The position numbers and the translations under genes are program-made. Source: Shewanella nanhaiensis (GTDB lineage Bacteria; Pseudomonadota; Gammaproteobacteria; Enterobacterales; Shewanellaceae). Taken from it: a stretch of DNA of 64,000 nucleotides. The stretch covers positions 372,001-436,000 of the forward strand of contig NZ_JAHZST010000001.1 in NCBI RefSeq assembly GCF_019457885.1. Reading direction: 5' to 3'. This document shows positions 46,760-56,555 of this stretch, piece by piece; within the stretch, counting starts at the first letter, position 1; each line of letters begins with the position of its first letter. Under the pieces are notes generated by a model, which was not told the origin of the DNA, ran no database searches, and saw nothing but the letters and a program-made list of their open reading frames with translations.

Positions 46760-47980
46760 TTACTTTTTAGCCTTGATCAGTAAATTTCTAGGGGTTATCT
46801 CATTATTACAAAACTGTTCAAGCGTAACCTGATAACCCTGCTCCTCTAAATAGCAGACTCTATCGAGCAGTAACCAATGCTCAAATGCACCGCGAAACAT
46901 ATGCGCAACCAGATCGATTCTTCGAGTCAAACGTTGTCGCTCCACACCCAATTCAAGAAAGCGCTGGAAGTTAAGATTCTCTGGTAAATCGACGTTCTTC
47001 TGCTCAGCAGCCCAGTAACAGAAAGTGGAAAACTCACCATTTAACTGACTCTGCTTCAGCGAAGGGATAGGCAGATAGCAAGAAACGCCTCTAACTTCTC
47101 GCTGCAAAGAGTCAAAACCTAAACGCCACGCGATCTCTCTATGCCTTAACTCTTGCAGCTTCCCTTTAGCAATTGTACTTTGCTGCAGAGGAAGCTGAAG
47201 ATCATGGCGACTCAATCTCAGCTCACTTTGCAAACCAACCTTAGACATGGCTTGATACTCCTTCGCCTGAATAAGGTGATAACAGCAGGGAGAGATAGCA
47301 ATATGACGAGTTCCAGCCTTGGCGGCCAAATAGAGTAAACGAACATGGAGATCGCCACAGGCGTGCAAAGCAACCGCTTGCTGCTCAACTTTAAGCTCAC
47401 TTTGCTGATTATCAAACGCATCAGCGCAGATAAATTTTTGTGGAAGTTGCCACTGCTGAGCAAACTTTTCTCCTGCATCACACAGGGATTGCTGCCACTC
47501 AAGACTGACCACCTCTCTTCCCTGTGACTTGGAAATTAATCTTCCTAAGTGACCTTTTCCAGCACACCATTCAAGTACTTCGCACTTATCTATGGGTAGC
47601 TCTTGAGTAAAGGCGGTAATTTGAGCCCACTTTCGCCCCTTGATCCCTGCACTAAAGTGGGCAATATCTTGAAACTCCATCTGCGTGACTTGAGAACCTG
47701 CGCAGAGTGGCGCCTTAATATTCAGTAGCTCCAGAGACCAACTGTCAGACAAGAGGGCTAGATCTTTGTTAAGTGCAGGCAATAAACAGTTCAATAGCTC
47801 AGCCTGCACTCTATCTAGCTCATCGAAAGTATCATCCTCAAGCGACCAAACAAGTGCAGCCAGATTTGGGAAGTTTTCCTCCCAAGGCAGTTTGTCACAG
47901 TCAAATGCCTTTACTTGCCACAGCTGCCGACTTTGTAACAGCAGAGAATCTAATTGAGATAATAACGCACTGTGGGACAT
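46760..47980 (-). CDS. SAM-dependent methyltransferase-like protein
   Basis: 406 residues. The central domain has a Rossmann-like motif I, LEWCAGKGHLGRLISKSQG, then VVSLEWQQSLCDAGEKFA and ALHACGDLHVRLLYLAAKAG with SPCCYHL, as in the Methyltransf_32 group. The first 130 residues and last 130 residues are helical with no recognised family. The substrate is unknown; an RNA substrate is possible but unproven. It lies upstream of oleA in the same direction with 257 bases between. Confidence 0.8.
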   Translation of the reverse strand: MSHSALLSQLDSLLLQSRQLWQVKAFDCDKLPWEENFPNLAALVWSLEDDTFDELDRVQAELLNCLLPALNKDLALLSDSWSLELLNIKAPLCAGSQVTQMEFQDIAHFSAGIKGRKWAQITAFTQELPIDKCEVLEWCAGKGHLGRLISKSQGREVVSLEWQQSLCDAGEKFAQQWQLPQKFICADAFDNQQSELKVEQQAVALHACGDLHVRLLYLAAKAGTRHIAISPCCYHLIQAKEYQAMSKVGLQSELRLSRHDLQLPLQQSTIAKGKLQELRHREIAWRLGFDSLQREVRGVSCYLPIPSLKQSQLNGEFSTFCYWAAEQKNVDLPENLNFQRFLELGVERQRLTRRIDLVAHMFRGAFEHWLLLDRVCYLEEQGYQVTLEQFCNNEITPRNLLIKAKK

Positions 47981-48096
47981 GAAAAGCTACTCTACACCAA
48001 TGAAATTCCAGCCCAAGGCCGAGGGAGCGAATTATACAGCATAATTGTGCCAATATGCTGAGTGAGATAATAAAGGGAAGAAATAATAGCGATGAG

Positions 48097-48124
48097 AGCA
48101 GCTAATGCCTGTCCATTAGCTGCT
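48097..48124 (-). repeat. Perfect hairpin after the anchored lipoprotein gene
   Basis: AGCAGCTAATG and CATTAGCTGCT form an 11-bp stem with a 6-base loop. There is no T-run, so it is probably a 3'-end stabilising or weak terminating structure. Confidence 0.5.
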
Positions 48125-48136
48125 AAGTTGAAATAA

Positions 48137-49318
48137 CTAAGATGTTTTGGCCTGTTTTACGGAGCGTTTACTCTCCATGCGCTTGCCTAACCAAACCCCT
48201 AAACCAAGTGGCGCAAAGAAAACCACAATGAGGAAAAGTACAAAGTAGAGAATTAAGCTCTTAAGCGTCTTGGTCAACTCCTGAAACACCACTTCAACAG
48301 TATGTTTAGAGATCTCATCCAGATTCGCTGCAGCTGCAACACGCTCTCTGCTTACCATCTCCTCTAATGCAAGACGCTCATTTTTTATCATCAACTCTAA
48401 CGCCTGACGCTCAACCGATAGTTGCGCTAACTTGTCATCGGTTGATTCACTCAACTGCTGTAACAGCGGACTCAATTCGCGTCGCATATCCACAGCTAAC
48501 GCCTGCATCATCTCAGGGCTTTGAGCCATTAACTCGCGAAACTTAGCTGAAGTATCACTGATATTAGCCAGTGTATCTTGGATCTCAGCAGCATTAATAT
48601 TGGAGTGAAGTGCATATAGCTCCGCCTTCCAACCTAAGATTTTTGGCATCTGCTCGGCAATCATCGCCATACGATCAGAGATATCACTCATCACTTCAGG
48701 CACTGAGCCGAAGGTGGTCACCGCTTCAAACTCATTAATTCCTCTAAATGTTAACCAGTCATTGAAAGCTGAATGACGGCTAAATGTCATCTCAGTTAGC
48801 GGATTTTTTTCTACATATTGCTCGATGAATGCCTTGTTTTTATCAAACTCACCCGGCTTCACAAACCCCTTAATGGTATCTTCAAACTGCACCTGTAGGG
48901 CCCTGCTTACCTCAACGGCTAACGCTTGCTCTGAGCCAAAGAGTGCTTTACCTGCGCCTGTTTCATAAAACTCTGTCATCTGAGCCGTTAGCGCCCAGGT
49001 ATCGACCATGGCAGCTACGGGTGAAGCTTGAAAAATCGTGCGTTGCAGAGCCTGCTCAGAATAGATTTTCCACATCAAACTATTTGAGTGGATAAAGATA
49101 GCGTCAGCTTCATCCTTATGAAGAAGGGCTATTTTGTCCGCAGTTTGCTCCACCTTGCTGTAAAAAGAGCTGCTAAAGTCACGGCTAAACACCCGCATAT
49201 TCAGCTGCTCTTGAGGAAGAGGTTCAATACCACTCTCTAGCTTAACCTCTAGCAAAGAACATGCTGTTGTTAACATACCAAGCAATGCCATAACACTTAA
49301 GCGCAGTAACGCTTTCAT
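48137..49318 (-). CDS. Lipoprotein with C-terminal membrane anchor, function unknown
   Basis: 393 residues. The lipobox LTTAC (cysteine 20) gives an N-terminal lipid anchor. The middle is mostly helical, with a coiled-coil stretch near 300-340 (LAQLSVERQALELMIKNERL). Then comes a single transmembrane helix (LILYFVLFLIVVFFAPLGLGVWLG) and a basic cytoplasmic tail (KRMESKRSVKQAKTS). Dual anchoring to two membranes or to one membrane at both ends is unusual. The helix-rich part recalls chemoreceptor-like or YfgM-like proteins, but I do not recognise a family. Confidence 0.7.
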   Translation of the reverse strand: MKALLRLSVMALLGMLTTACSLLEVKLESGIEPLPQEQLNMRVFSRDFSSSFYSKVEQTADKIALLHKDEADAIFIHSNSLMWKIYSEQALQRTIFQASPVAAMVDTWALTAQMTEFYETGAGKALFGSEQALAVEVSRALQVQFEDTIKGFVKPGEFDKNKAFIEQYVEKNPLTEMTFSRHSAFNDWLTFRGINEFEAVTTFGSVPEVMSDISDRMAMIAEQMPKILGWKAELYALHSNINAAEIQDTLANISDTSAKFRELMAQSPEMMQALAVDMRRELSPLLQQLSESTDDKLAQLSVERQALELMIKNERLALEEMVSRERVAAAANLDEISKHTVEVVFQELTKTLKSLILYFVLFLIVVFFAPLGLGVWLGKRMESKRSVKQAKTS

Positions 49319-49565
49319 AACGCCTCCAATGACTCTTCATAATCCATTGAAAAGTGGGTGTAAAAAAATACAAAAAATTCTGGCGAAGTCTACCAAGTTT
49401 GCAGGGATTAACCTATAGCCTGAAAAGCTAATCACTATTCGCCAATAAAATATATTGATCTACGCCCCTTAATACCTAACACTCACAGCTATTGAATACT
49501 GTGATAAAGAGCATTAAAATCGCACCCCATAAAAATTTATTCTAAAAATCAAAAGTGGACGTAAA

Positions 49566-49811
49566 ATGATTCAATCTCCTTGTGTAGCGAAGTGTGGCGT
49601 AAATGAAGATGATATCTGCATGGGGTGCTATCGAAACATCGATGAGATCGTCGGCTGGAGTAAAGCTGATAACGCTTTTAAGGCTGAGGTCTGGAAACAG
49701 ATCCCTGCACGAAAAGCCGCCTTAGGTAAAGGCGAGAATAGTCAAAAGATCAGCAGGGATAAGTGGCAAGAGGTCGCTGCACGTCTTGAGGGCGACACCG
49801 TAGAAGCTTAA
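49566..49811 (+). CDS. DUF1289-family small protein
   Basis: 81 residues. IQSPCVAKCGVNEDDICMGCYRNIDEIVGW is the DUF1289 signature: four cysteines in CVAKC and CMGC spacing that may bind a metal or Fe-S centre. Function is unknown; some members are predicted in oxidative stress or metal contexts. The ATG follows GGACGTAAA. It precedes the inverted-repeat element. Confidence 0.88.
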   Translation: MIQSPCVAKCGVNEDDICMGCYRNIDEIVGWSKADNAFKAEVWKQIPARKAALGKGENSQKISRDKWQEVAARLEGDTVEA

Positions 49812-49815
49812 CCCT

Positions 49816-50085
49816 ATATACCCAAACAACTTCAAGATGCAGGATTCAGCATGTCGAAAAGTAACAGAGTTCAAGGCATGAAATAGTAGGACTAGTTATT
49901 CTAATTCAATCATTTCATAACACAGAAAAATGTTGCTTCTCGCCATGCCCTTCGGGAGTTCCCGTAGGATACCTGCACTGTGTTAGTGATATCGACAAGG
50001 GAATAACCATTATCTTCAATCACTGCCTTGTTCAGCTATCCTACGGGAGCTCTGAAACGAGCATCGTGAGGTAGCTTGGGTATAT
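49816..50085. mobile_element. 270-bp MITE-like element with outer and inner inverted repeats
   Basis: The left end ATATACCCAAACAACTTC and the right end, read in reverse, ATATACCCAAGCTACCTC form imperfect inverted terminal repeats. Inside, GAGTTCCCGTAGGATA (49956-49971) matches TATCCTACGGGAGCTC (50037-50052) in reverse at 15 of 16 bases, and ACAAGG/CCTTGT flank the middle. It has no ORF. Repeats beginning ATATACCCAA.. are common intergenic elements in Shewanella and Vibrio from memory. It is a miniature inverted-repeat or REP-like element with no transposase. Confidence 0.62.
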
Positions 50086-50158
50086 GTGATAGGCAAAGTG
50101 CCTATCTCTTCCATTTAAAACTGTCGTAGATAAAACCTATCGCAAAGTGCCTTGAAAA

Positions 50159-50530
50159 TTATTTTTTCATCATACCTTTAAGGTTTGCAAAAGGGTTGTA
50201 AGTTGCAGACTCTACTACCGCTTCTTTAGTCGCACCATATTGGATTAACTCTTCAAATTTGGAGTGCTCATTATCATGACAGTAGAGGCACAACAGCTCC
50301 CAGTTAGAACCATCTGATGGATTGTTATCGTGATTGTGATCTCTATGGTGTACGGTAAGTTCGCGTAAATTCGCATTATTGAACTCACGGGTACAGCGTC
50401 CACACACCCAAGGATAGAGTTTTAACGCTTGCTCACGATAGCCAGTTTCACGTTTAGCCTTATACTCTCTAGCTTCGGCCAACACTCTATCTAATTTACT
50501 TTGCCCTTGATTTGCTGACATAAAGATCAT
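50159..50530 (-). CDS. yajD: YajD-family HNH nuclease-like protein
   Basis: 123 residues, close in length and motifs to E. coli YajD: ALKLYPWVCGRCTREF, LRELTVHHRDHNHDNNPSDG and NWELLCLYCHDNEHSKFEEL. Paired cysteines (CGRC and CLYC) and the HHRDH histidines are the HNH metal and zinc sites. Target DNA or RNA is unknown. The start could be the ATG at 50530 or three codons later (50521). Confidence 0.92.
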   Translation of the reverse strand: MIFMSANQGQSKLDRVLAEAREYKAKRETGYREQALKLYPWVCGRCTREFNNANLRELTVHHRDHNHDNNPSDGSNWELLCLYCHDNEHSKFEELIQYGATKEAVVESATYNPFANLKGMMKK

Positions 50531-50624
50531 CTCTACTTAAAATAACGAAAACTACTGGAAACTATCAAATTGAGATTTTACCCCAAAATTAGCTCAATAG
50601 ATAAAAACAATCCCAAATAGTAGA

Positions 50625-50652
50625 TAAAAAAACAGCCCTAGTTAGGGCTGTT
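50625..50652 (-). terminator. Rho-independent terminator after the BCCT transporter gene
   Basis: AACAGCCCT and AGGGCTGTT pair around a 4-base loop, followed on the transcribed strand by a run of eight T. It lies 30 bases after the stop at 50682. Confidence 0.88.
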
Positions 50653-50681
50653 TAACATTAACTGAGTCTACCGAGAAATAA

Positions 50682-52664
50682 CTAAGCGTTAATCTCGTCA
50701 CCCACATACTCAGAATTAGTTAGATGCAGATAATGCAGATACTTCTCATACTGAGTGACGACATCGGCTAAGATCTGATCTTGATTAAAGCCCATCACAT
50801 CGTAATGTTGACCGCCATGCTCGAGGAACACCTCAACACGGTAGTATTCAGTCTCACCACCATCAAGCTCACTCTCGATAGGATTGATAATAGTAAATGC
50901 ACGAATACGTAGACCATAGGCAAAATCATCATACTCTTCATTGGCGATAACGAAGCGAATTCGATTCTCAAAATTCAACACTTCTGCTGGGATCTCTTTG
51001 CTAATAAAGCTCTCACACACCTTAGTTAGTGCTGGAGTTGCCACATTATCAAGAAAATCTTGTGCATCTTTTTGGCTCGGATGAGAGACCAGGACATCAA
51101 TATGATCTTCCCAGTTCACATCGGTTTTAGTGAACTGAACACTGGTATTGTGAGACTGCACACTATTGATCTTAAGCCAATCATCTTTTAGGGCTTTATA
51201 CAGACCAAAACACATTAAGAGCATCACAAGCAGGAAAGGTAATGCACTGGCGATCGCAACAGTTTGCAATGCTTGTAACCCACCCGCAAGCAGCAGCACA
51301 GATGCAACAACACCTTGCAGTAATGCCCAAAATACACGTTGCCAAACTGGGGCGTTATGATCGCCACCCGATGTCAGGTTATCTATCACAAGTGAGCCAG
51401 AGTCTGACGATGTCACAAAGAAGGTCACCACCAAACACAGCGCAATGGTTGATAACACGCTAGACAATGGCATATGTTCAAAGAAGACAAACAGCGCTAC
51501 AGACACATCCGAAGATACCGCATCAGAAAGATAGGTCGCGCCATGATTCATAATCGCATCGATAGCCGTGTTACCAAATACCGTCATCCAAAGGAAGGTA
51601 AATGCAGTCGGCACAAATAGCACCCCAACAAGAAACTCCCTGATTGTACGTCCACGTGATACGCGAGCAATAAACGTCCCTACAAATGGGGACCATGAGA
51701 TCCACCAGCCCCAATAGAGTAGCGTCCACCCGCCAATCCAATCATTTTTCTGCTCGTAAGCATATAAGTTAAACGTCTTGCCGACGATATCGCTTAAATA
51801 GCTACCAGTATTTTGAACAAAGGCTTGCAGTAACTCGACCGTAGGGCCAAATATCAGCACAAAAATAAGCAGTAAAACCGCTAAACCAAGGTTCAACTCG
51901 CTGAGCCTCTTCACCCCTTTATCTAAACCGGAGAAAACCGAAACCGTCGCGATCAAAGAGATGGCAATAATCAGTCCAACCTGAATATAGGTATTCACTG
52001 GCACATCCAGTAAATAGTTAAGTCCAGAGTTAACCTGCAATACGCCAAAACCTAAAGAGGTCGCAACACCAAACATGGTGCCTAATACCGCAAAAGTATC
52101 GACAGCATGGCCTATTGGGCCGTAGATACGCTCACCAATTAATGGGTAAAGTGCACTACGTGGAAGCAATGGAAGCTTATGACGGTAGGAAAAATAAGCC
52201 AAACTGAGCGCCACAACAGCATAGATGGCCCAAGCATGGACTCCCCAATGGAAGAAGGTGATCTTCATGGCATCTTTTGCCGCTTGAATCGACGCGGGTG
52301 TCGCATCAGGTGGCGCCAGATAATGCATTACAGGCTCTGCCACACCGAAGAACATCAAACCAATTCCCATTCCTGCTGAAAACAGCATGGCAATCCAGCT
52401 TTTATAGCTGTAATCGGGCTCAGCGTGATCTGGACCTAACTTAATATCTCCAAATCGGCTCATCATGACAAAGATAATAAAAATTAGAAATACAGCAACG
52501 CCTAGAATGTACAACCAACCGGCTTTCAATTCGAACCAAGATTGAGCTGACTTAAATATGGTTTGTGCCTGTGTAGGCCATACAGCCCCAACAAACACCA
52601 TTAACGCGATTAAAAAAACTGAGGAGAAAAAAACAGGAGGATTTATACTGGATTTGATCGACAT
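50682..52664 (-). CDS. betT: BCCT-family choline/betaine transporter (BetT-like)
   Basis: 660 residues: 12 membrane helices followed by a cytoplasmic C-terminal domain of about 130 residues, the layout of BetT. BCCT signatures are present: SAGMGIGLMFFGVAEPVMHY near helix 3, GWWISWSPFVGTFIARVSRG in helix 8 and SSDSGSLVIDNLTSGG. It imports a quaternary ammonium compound with Na+ or H+, typically choline or glycine betaine, for osmoprotection. No bet oxidation genes are near, so the exact substrate is unclear; ectoine/proline is possible. The C-terminal domain suggests osmotic gating. Confidence 0.85.
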   Translation of the reverse strand: MSIKSSINPPVFFSSVFLIALMVFVGAVWPTQAQTIFKSAQSWFELKAGWLYILGVAVFLIFIIFVMMSRFGDIKLGPDHAEPDYSYKSWIAMLFSAGMGIGLMFFGVAEPVMHYLAPPDATPASIQAAKDAMKITFFHWGVHAWAIYAVVALSLAYFSYRHKLPLLPRSALYPLIGERIYGPIGHAVDTFAVLGTMFGVATSLGFGVLQVNSGLNYLLDVPVNTYIQVGLIIAISLIATVSVFSGLDKGVKRLSELNLGLAVLLLIFVLIFGPTVELLQAFVQNTGSYLSDIVGKTFNLYAYEQKNDWIGGWTLLYWGWWISWSPFVGTFIARVSRGRTIREFLVGVLFVPTAFTFLWMTVFGNTAIDAIMNHGATYLSDAVSSDVSVALFVFFEHMPLSSVLSTIALCLVVTFFVTSSDSGSLVIDNLTSGGDHNAPVWQRVFWALLQGVVASVLLLAGGLQALQTVAIASALPFLLVMLLMCFGLYKALKDDWLKINSVQSHNTSVQFTKTDVNWEDHIDVLVSHPSQKDAQDFLDNVATPALTKVCESFISKEIPAEVLNFENRIRFVIANEEYDDFAYGLRIRAFTIINPIESELDGGETEYYRVEVFLEHGGQHYDVMGFNQDQILADVVTQYEKYLHYLHLTNSEYVGDEINA

Positions 52665-53100
52665 ACCACTCTCGCAAATTAATCAATAGTTGATATACCA
52701 AAATAGAGAGATAGATGAACTAAACATCTACAACCCATTCAGTATGGCTCACGCAACTACAAATATCCCGGTCAACATTGGACGGTGAGGCATCATACAA
52801 GTGGCATTAACTCTCAATGCTTGTATCTGCGCCGGGAAGTACAATTTGTGAACGCCAGTTATGGCTATATACTCAGTATTTCACTGAGGCTTTACACTAG
52901 AAGCTAAACTATATTTTTATTTTAAATGAATAAGTTAACTTTTAGAAACAGCAAATCCCATTCAATAACGACCAAAAATATGCCTAAAACACTAGGCTGG
53001 CGCTATTGAATACAATCTGCCTATACACAAAGATTTACACACTATACAGGAAAATTATCGTTAATTCTGAACAAACGACTACTTTATATCCCATATTAGA
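52665..53100. promoter_or_regulatory. Leader region of the BCCT gene with stacked inverted repeats
   Basis: No gene is seen in this interval of about 435 bases. TCCCGG (52766-52771) and CCGGGA (52832-52837) enclose ATACAAG (52795-52801) with CTTGTAT (52820-52826) and an inner GCATT/AATGC pair. Together these could form an extended hairpin of about 70 bases in the leader RNA. Confidence 0.42.
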
Positions 53101-53127
53101 AAAAAAGCAGCGTAATGCTGCTTTTTT
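53101..53127 (-). terminator. Rho-independent terminator after phoU
   Basis: AAAAAAGCAGC and GCTGCTTTTTT form a perfect 11-bp stem around a GTAAT loop, about 47 bases after the phoU stop. Confidence 0.93.
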
Positions 53128-53173
53128 AGGTGAAAAATTAGTGATATAGATCACTTAAACAGTGAGTATCAAT

Positions 53174-53884
53174 TTACAAGTTGAGATCTTTCTCCATCTC
53201 TTCGTAGGAGACATGACGAACATCTTTCCCTTTGACATAATAGATGATGTACTCACAGATATTTTGACAACGATCTCCAACACGCTCAACTGCTCGAGCC
53301 GCCCAAAGCACATCAAGAACTTCAGGAATAGAGCGAGGGTCGGCCATCATGTAGGTCATCAATTGACGAATGATCCCTTCATACTCTTTATCTATCTTAA
53401 AATCTTCCTTATGGAGCTCTAACGCAACCTCTGCATCCATACGTGCTAACGCATCTAACGTTGCATGTAACAAGCGCGTCGCATGACGACCCATATTTTC
53501 GATACTAACTAGTAAAGGCTGCTGATTTTTCGAACGCTTATCCATCGCCGCCTTAGCTATTTTTACACACGCATCACCAATGCGCTCCAGATCGGTAATG
53601 GTTTTTGAGATAGCTAATACAAGACGTAGATCGCTCGCCGCTGGTTGACGCTTCGCAATGATCCGCGTGCACTCCTCATCGATAGCCACTTCCATGCCAT
53701 TGACCTTATGATCCCCCTCTATCACCTTTTGGGCAAGATCGGCATCCAAGGCACTCAGTGCATCAAGTGATTGCTCAAGTTGACGCTCAACCAATCCCCC
53801 CATCGCCAAGACTCGGTTACGGATATCATCAAGTTCAGCATTAAACTGGCCCGAAATATGTTTACTTAAGTTCATATTTTCCAT
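53174..53884 (-). CDS. phoU: PhoU, phosphate transport regulator
   Basis: 236 residues, the usual PhoU length, built of two similar three-helix halves. [41 protein letters not shown] and [20 protein letters not shown] form the first unit, with the metal-binding E..D pattern, and [22 protein letters not shown] the second. PhoU links the Pst transporter to PhoR and shuts off the Pho response in phosphate-replete cells. It is the last gene of the pst operon and precedes a strong terminator. Confidence 0.96.
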   Translation of the reverse strand: MENMNLSKHISGQFNAELDDIRNRVLAMGGLVERQLEQSLDALSALDADLAQKVIEGDHKVNGMEVAIDEECTRIIAKRQPAASDLRLVLAISKTITDLERIGDACVKIAKAAMDKRSKNQQPLLVSIENMGRHATRLLHATLDALARMDAEVALELHKEDFKIDKEYEGIIRQLMTYMMADPRSIPEVLDVLWAARAVERVGDRCQNICEYIIYYVKGKDVRHVSYEEMEKDLNL

Positions 53885-53936
53885 TGCGATTTAAACCTTT
53901 TAATTCTTTACCAAAGGGAGTTTTAGGCCACACTCG

Positions 53937-54755
53937 TTAACCGTAACGTCCAGTAATATAATCTTCTGTTTTACGGGTTTTAGGAGTGGTGAATATGGTA
54001 TTAGTATCCGCATATTCAACTAACTCACCCATATACATAAAGGCGGTTTGATCCGACACCCTTGCAGCCTGCTGCATATTGTGAGTAACAATTACTACAG
54101 TGTATTTAGATTTTAGATCAGTGATCAACTCCTCAATGGTCAAGGTGGAGATAGGATCCAATGCAGAGGTTGGCTCATCAAGCAGTAACACTTCAGGCTC
54201 AATGGCAATCGCACGAGCGATAACTAAACGCTGCTGCTGTCCGCCTGAAAGACCGAAAGCGTTATCATGCAGTCTGTCTTTTACCTCGTCCCAGATAGCC
54301 GCGCCGCGCAGTGAACGCTCGGCCGCCTCATCAAGAGCTCGACGGTTGTTTACCCCTTGCAGACGTAGGCCATAGACCACATTCTCATAGATAGATTTAG
54401 GGAACGGGTTTGGACGCTGAAATACCATACCCACATTACGCCTCAACGCGGCTACATCCACTTTTTTGTCATAGATATTTTGACCATTAAGTAAGATCTC
54501 GCCGCCGATGTGGCAGTTATCCACCAGATCATTCATACGATTAATACAACGTAGTAAAGTCGATTTACCACAACCACTTGGTCCAATAAAGGCAGTAACC
54601 TGCTTCTCAGGAATCTTCATTGACACATCAAATAGAGCCTGCTTGTCTCCATACTTAAGGTCTAAGTTACGGATCTCCAAGGCAGTTTCTTCTTGACTCA
54701 AATTGTTGAGGTCTATTTCATTTGTGCTCATGGCAGACTTATCTATCGAAATCAT
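53937..54755 (-). CDS. pstB: PstB, phosphate ABC transporter ATPase
   Basis: ATG 54755 ([16 protein letters not shown]) follows AGGA by six bases; a GTG at 54770 is the alternative. The ABC motifs are intact: Walker [10 protein letters not shown], the PstB-typical [16 protein letters not shown], the signature [14 protein letters not shown] and Walker [14 protein letters not shown] with the switch histidine in VIVTHNMQQ. It powers phosphate import through PstC and PstA. It lies 52 bases upstream of phoU. Confidence 0.96.
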   Translation of the reverse strand: MISIDKSAMSTNEIDLNNLSQEETALEIRNLDLKYGDKQALFDVSMKIPEKQVTAFIGPSGCGKSTLLRCINRMNDLVDNCHIGGEILLNGQNIYDKKVDVAALRRNVGMVFQRPNPFPKSIYENVVYGLRLQGVNNRRALDEAAERSLRGAAIWDEVKDRLHDNAFGLSGGQQQRLVIARAIAIEPEVLLLDEPTSALDPISTLTIEELITDLKSKYTVVIVTHNMQQAARVSDQTAFMYMGELVEYADTNTIFTTPKTRKTEDYITGRYG

Positions 54756-54828
54756 GTTATGTCCTATCACTTAATAGAGCTGCTTCGCACCTCTATTTAT
54801 GCCACTTTTTGTGGCGGTATTCAGTTAA

Positions 54829-56481
54829 TTAATGTTCTAGTGAGCGATACTTTTCACGTAAGTGGTTTCGTACGCCAATAGCCGTCAGGTTGAGTGACAC
54901 AATGACGGAGACCAGCAAGAAAGAGGTCGCATATACTAAAGGTCTTGCAGCTTCAACATTGGGGCTTTGAAAACCAACATCATAAATATGGAAGCCTAAG
55001 TGCATAAATTTACGTTCCAGATGCACAAAGGGAAAGTTCATATCTATTGGCAGAGTCGGCGCGAGTTTTACAACCCCCACTAGCATTAAAGGGGCAACTT
55101 CACCCGCCGCTCTAGCTACCGCGAGAATAAGTCCAGTCATAATCGCTGGGCTTGCCATAGGAATGACAATACGCCATAAGGTTTCAGCCTTAGTTGCCCC
55201 CAAGGCTAAGCTGCCTTGACGAACAGCACTGGGTATACGGCTAAGTCCCTCTTCGGTTGATACAATAACCACAGGCAGAGTTAATATTGCCAAGGTCAAT
55301 GCTGACCAGATAACCCCTGGTGAGCCAAAGGTTGGCGCAGGCAAAGCTTCAGGATAGAAGAGCTGATCCAGTGTGCCACCAAACATATAAACAAAGAAAC
55401 CTAATCCAAATACACCATAAACAATGGAGGGAACACCCGCTAAGTTGATTACCGCAATGCGTATCATCTTAGTCACAGGCCCTTTTTTAGCGTATTCATG
55501 AAGGTAGATAGCCGCAATCACACCAAATGGTGTCACAATAACGGCCATCAACATCACCATAAACACAGTACCGAAAATAGCAGGGAAGACACCGCCTTCA
55601 GTATTGGCTTCGCGTGGGTCGTCACTGATAAAGCGACCCATACCAACAAACCAGTGTCCAACTTTGCTAAGCAGCCCCATTCGGTTGGCGTAGGTCACAT
55701 CAAGAATTGAGTCTAGTTTTAAAGTAACTTCTAGCCCTCGCATATCTTTAATGATGACAGAATCGCGTCCAGCTTCCTCTCTAAGTGCAAAAAACTGTTT
55801 CTCTAATACTAAGTAATCGGCCTGAAGCGTGCTGCGTGCTGTCTCCAGCTCAAGTTTACGCGCATCGGTTAACTTGTTATCCAGCTCATAACCACGCTCC
55901 TTTAACCTCAACTTCTCTAGAGCATAGTTGATTGAGCCTATCTCACTCTTCTGAAGCTTAACCGCTTCATCATTGAGTTCAACCGCACGCTCAATGTGAG
56001 ACATCAACGAGGACTCAACATCCTTAAGCTCAAGACGTTGCCCATTTTCTATCACAGCAACCGGATAACCATAAAAGTCACCGTTCTTACTCCGCTCAAT
56101 CACAGCAATATCATCGGGTTTACTGCGTGAGATAATATCTGTTGCTAATATCCAGCGAAAATCCAGACCGACAAACTCACGGTTACCCGTTTTAATAAGG
56201 TAACGCTTAACGGTATCACCTGGCGCTTGATCAAATTGATGTCCGGCAGCCACTAAACGCTCTGTCGGCACCTCTTCGCTGTCATAGATCTCACCAATCA
56301 AGGTGTATTGTTGCCCATCTTGATCATTAAGCTCCCACTGATAGATCTCAGCAGGCCAAAAGTAGCTCAGGCCACGCCATGCAATCATCAAGAGTAGACC
56401 GAGAACAGCAATTAAGCTGATGCTAACAGCACCACCAGTCATCCAGATCCAAGGAGAGCCGGATTTAAACCACTTACCCAT
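54829..56481 (-). CDS. pstA: PstA, phosphate permease subunit with a large periplasmic insertion
   Basis: 550 residues, nearly twice the typical PstA (about 300). One membrane helix near the N-terminus (SLIAVLGLLLMIAWRG) is followed by an insertion of about 240 residues. It holds a beta-rich part and a coiled-coil stretch (LMSHIERAVELNDEAVKLQK, ARKLELETARSTLQADYLVL). The standard PstA permease core then follows with the EAA-type loop EGLSRIPSAVRQGSLALGA. AGGGAG lies eight bases before the ATG. With PstC it forms the phosphate channel. Confidence 0.92.
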   Translation of the reverse strand: MGKWFKSGSPWIWMTGGAVSISLIAVLGLLLMIAWRGLSYFWPAEIYQWELNDQDGQQYTLIGEIYDSEEVPTERLVAAGHQFDQAPGDTVKRYLIKTGNREFVGLDFRWILATDIISRSKPDDIAVIERSKNGDFYGYPVAVIENGQRLELKDVESSLMSHIERAVELNDEAVKLQKSEIGSINYALEKLRLKERGYELDNKLTDARKLELETARSTLQADYLVLEKQFFALREEAGRDSVIIKDMRGLEVTLKLDSILDVTYANRMGLLSKVGHWFVGMGRFISDDPREANTEGGVFPAIFGTVFMVMLMAVIVTPFGVIAAIYLHEYAKKGPVTKMIRIAVINLAGVPSIVYGVFGLGFFVYMFGGTLDQLFYPEALPAPTFGSPGVIWSALTLAILTLPVVIVSTEEGLSRIPSAVRQGSLALGATKAETLWRIVIPMASPAIMTGLILAVARAAGEVAPLMLVGVVKLAPTLPIDMNFPFVHLERKFMHLGFHIYDVGFQSPNVEAARPLVYATSFLLVSVIVSLNLTAIGVRNHLREKYRSLEH

Positions 56482-56555
56482 GAGAAATACTCCCTAGGTT
56501 CAACGCCAAAACACACATATTCGACTTCATATACTTAATCATCATGTTCTTATAT

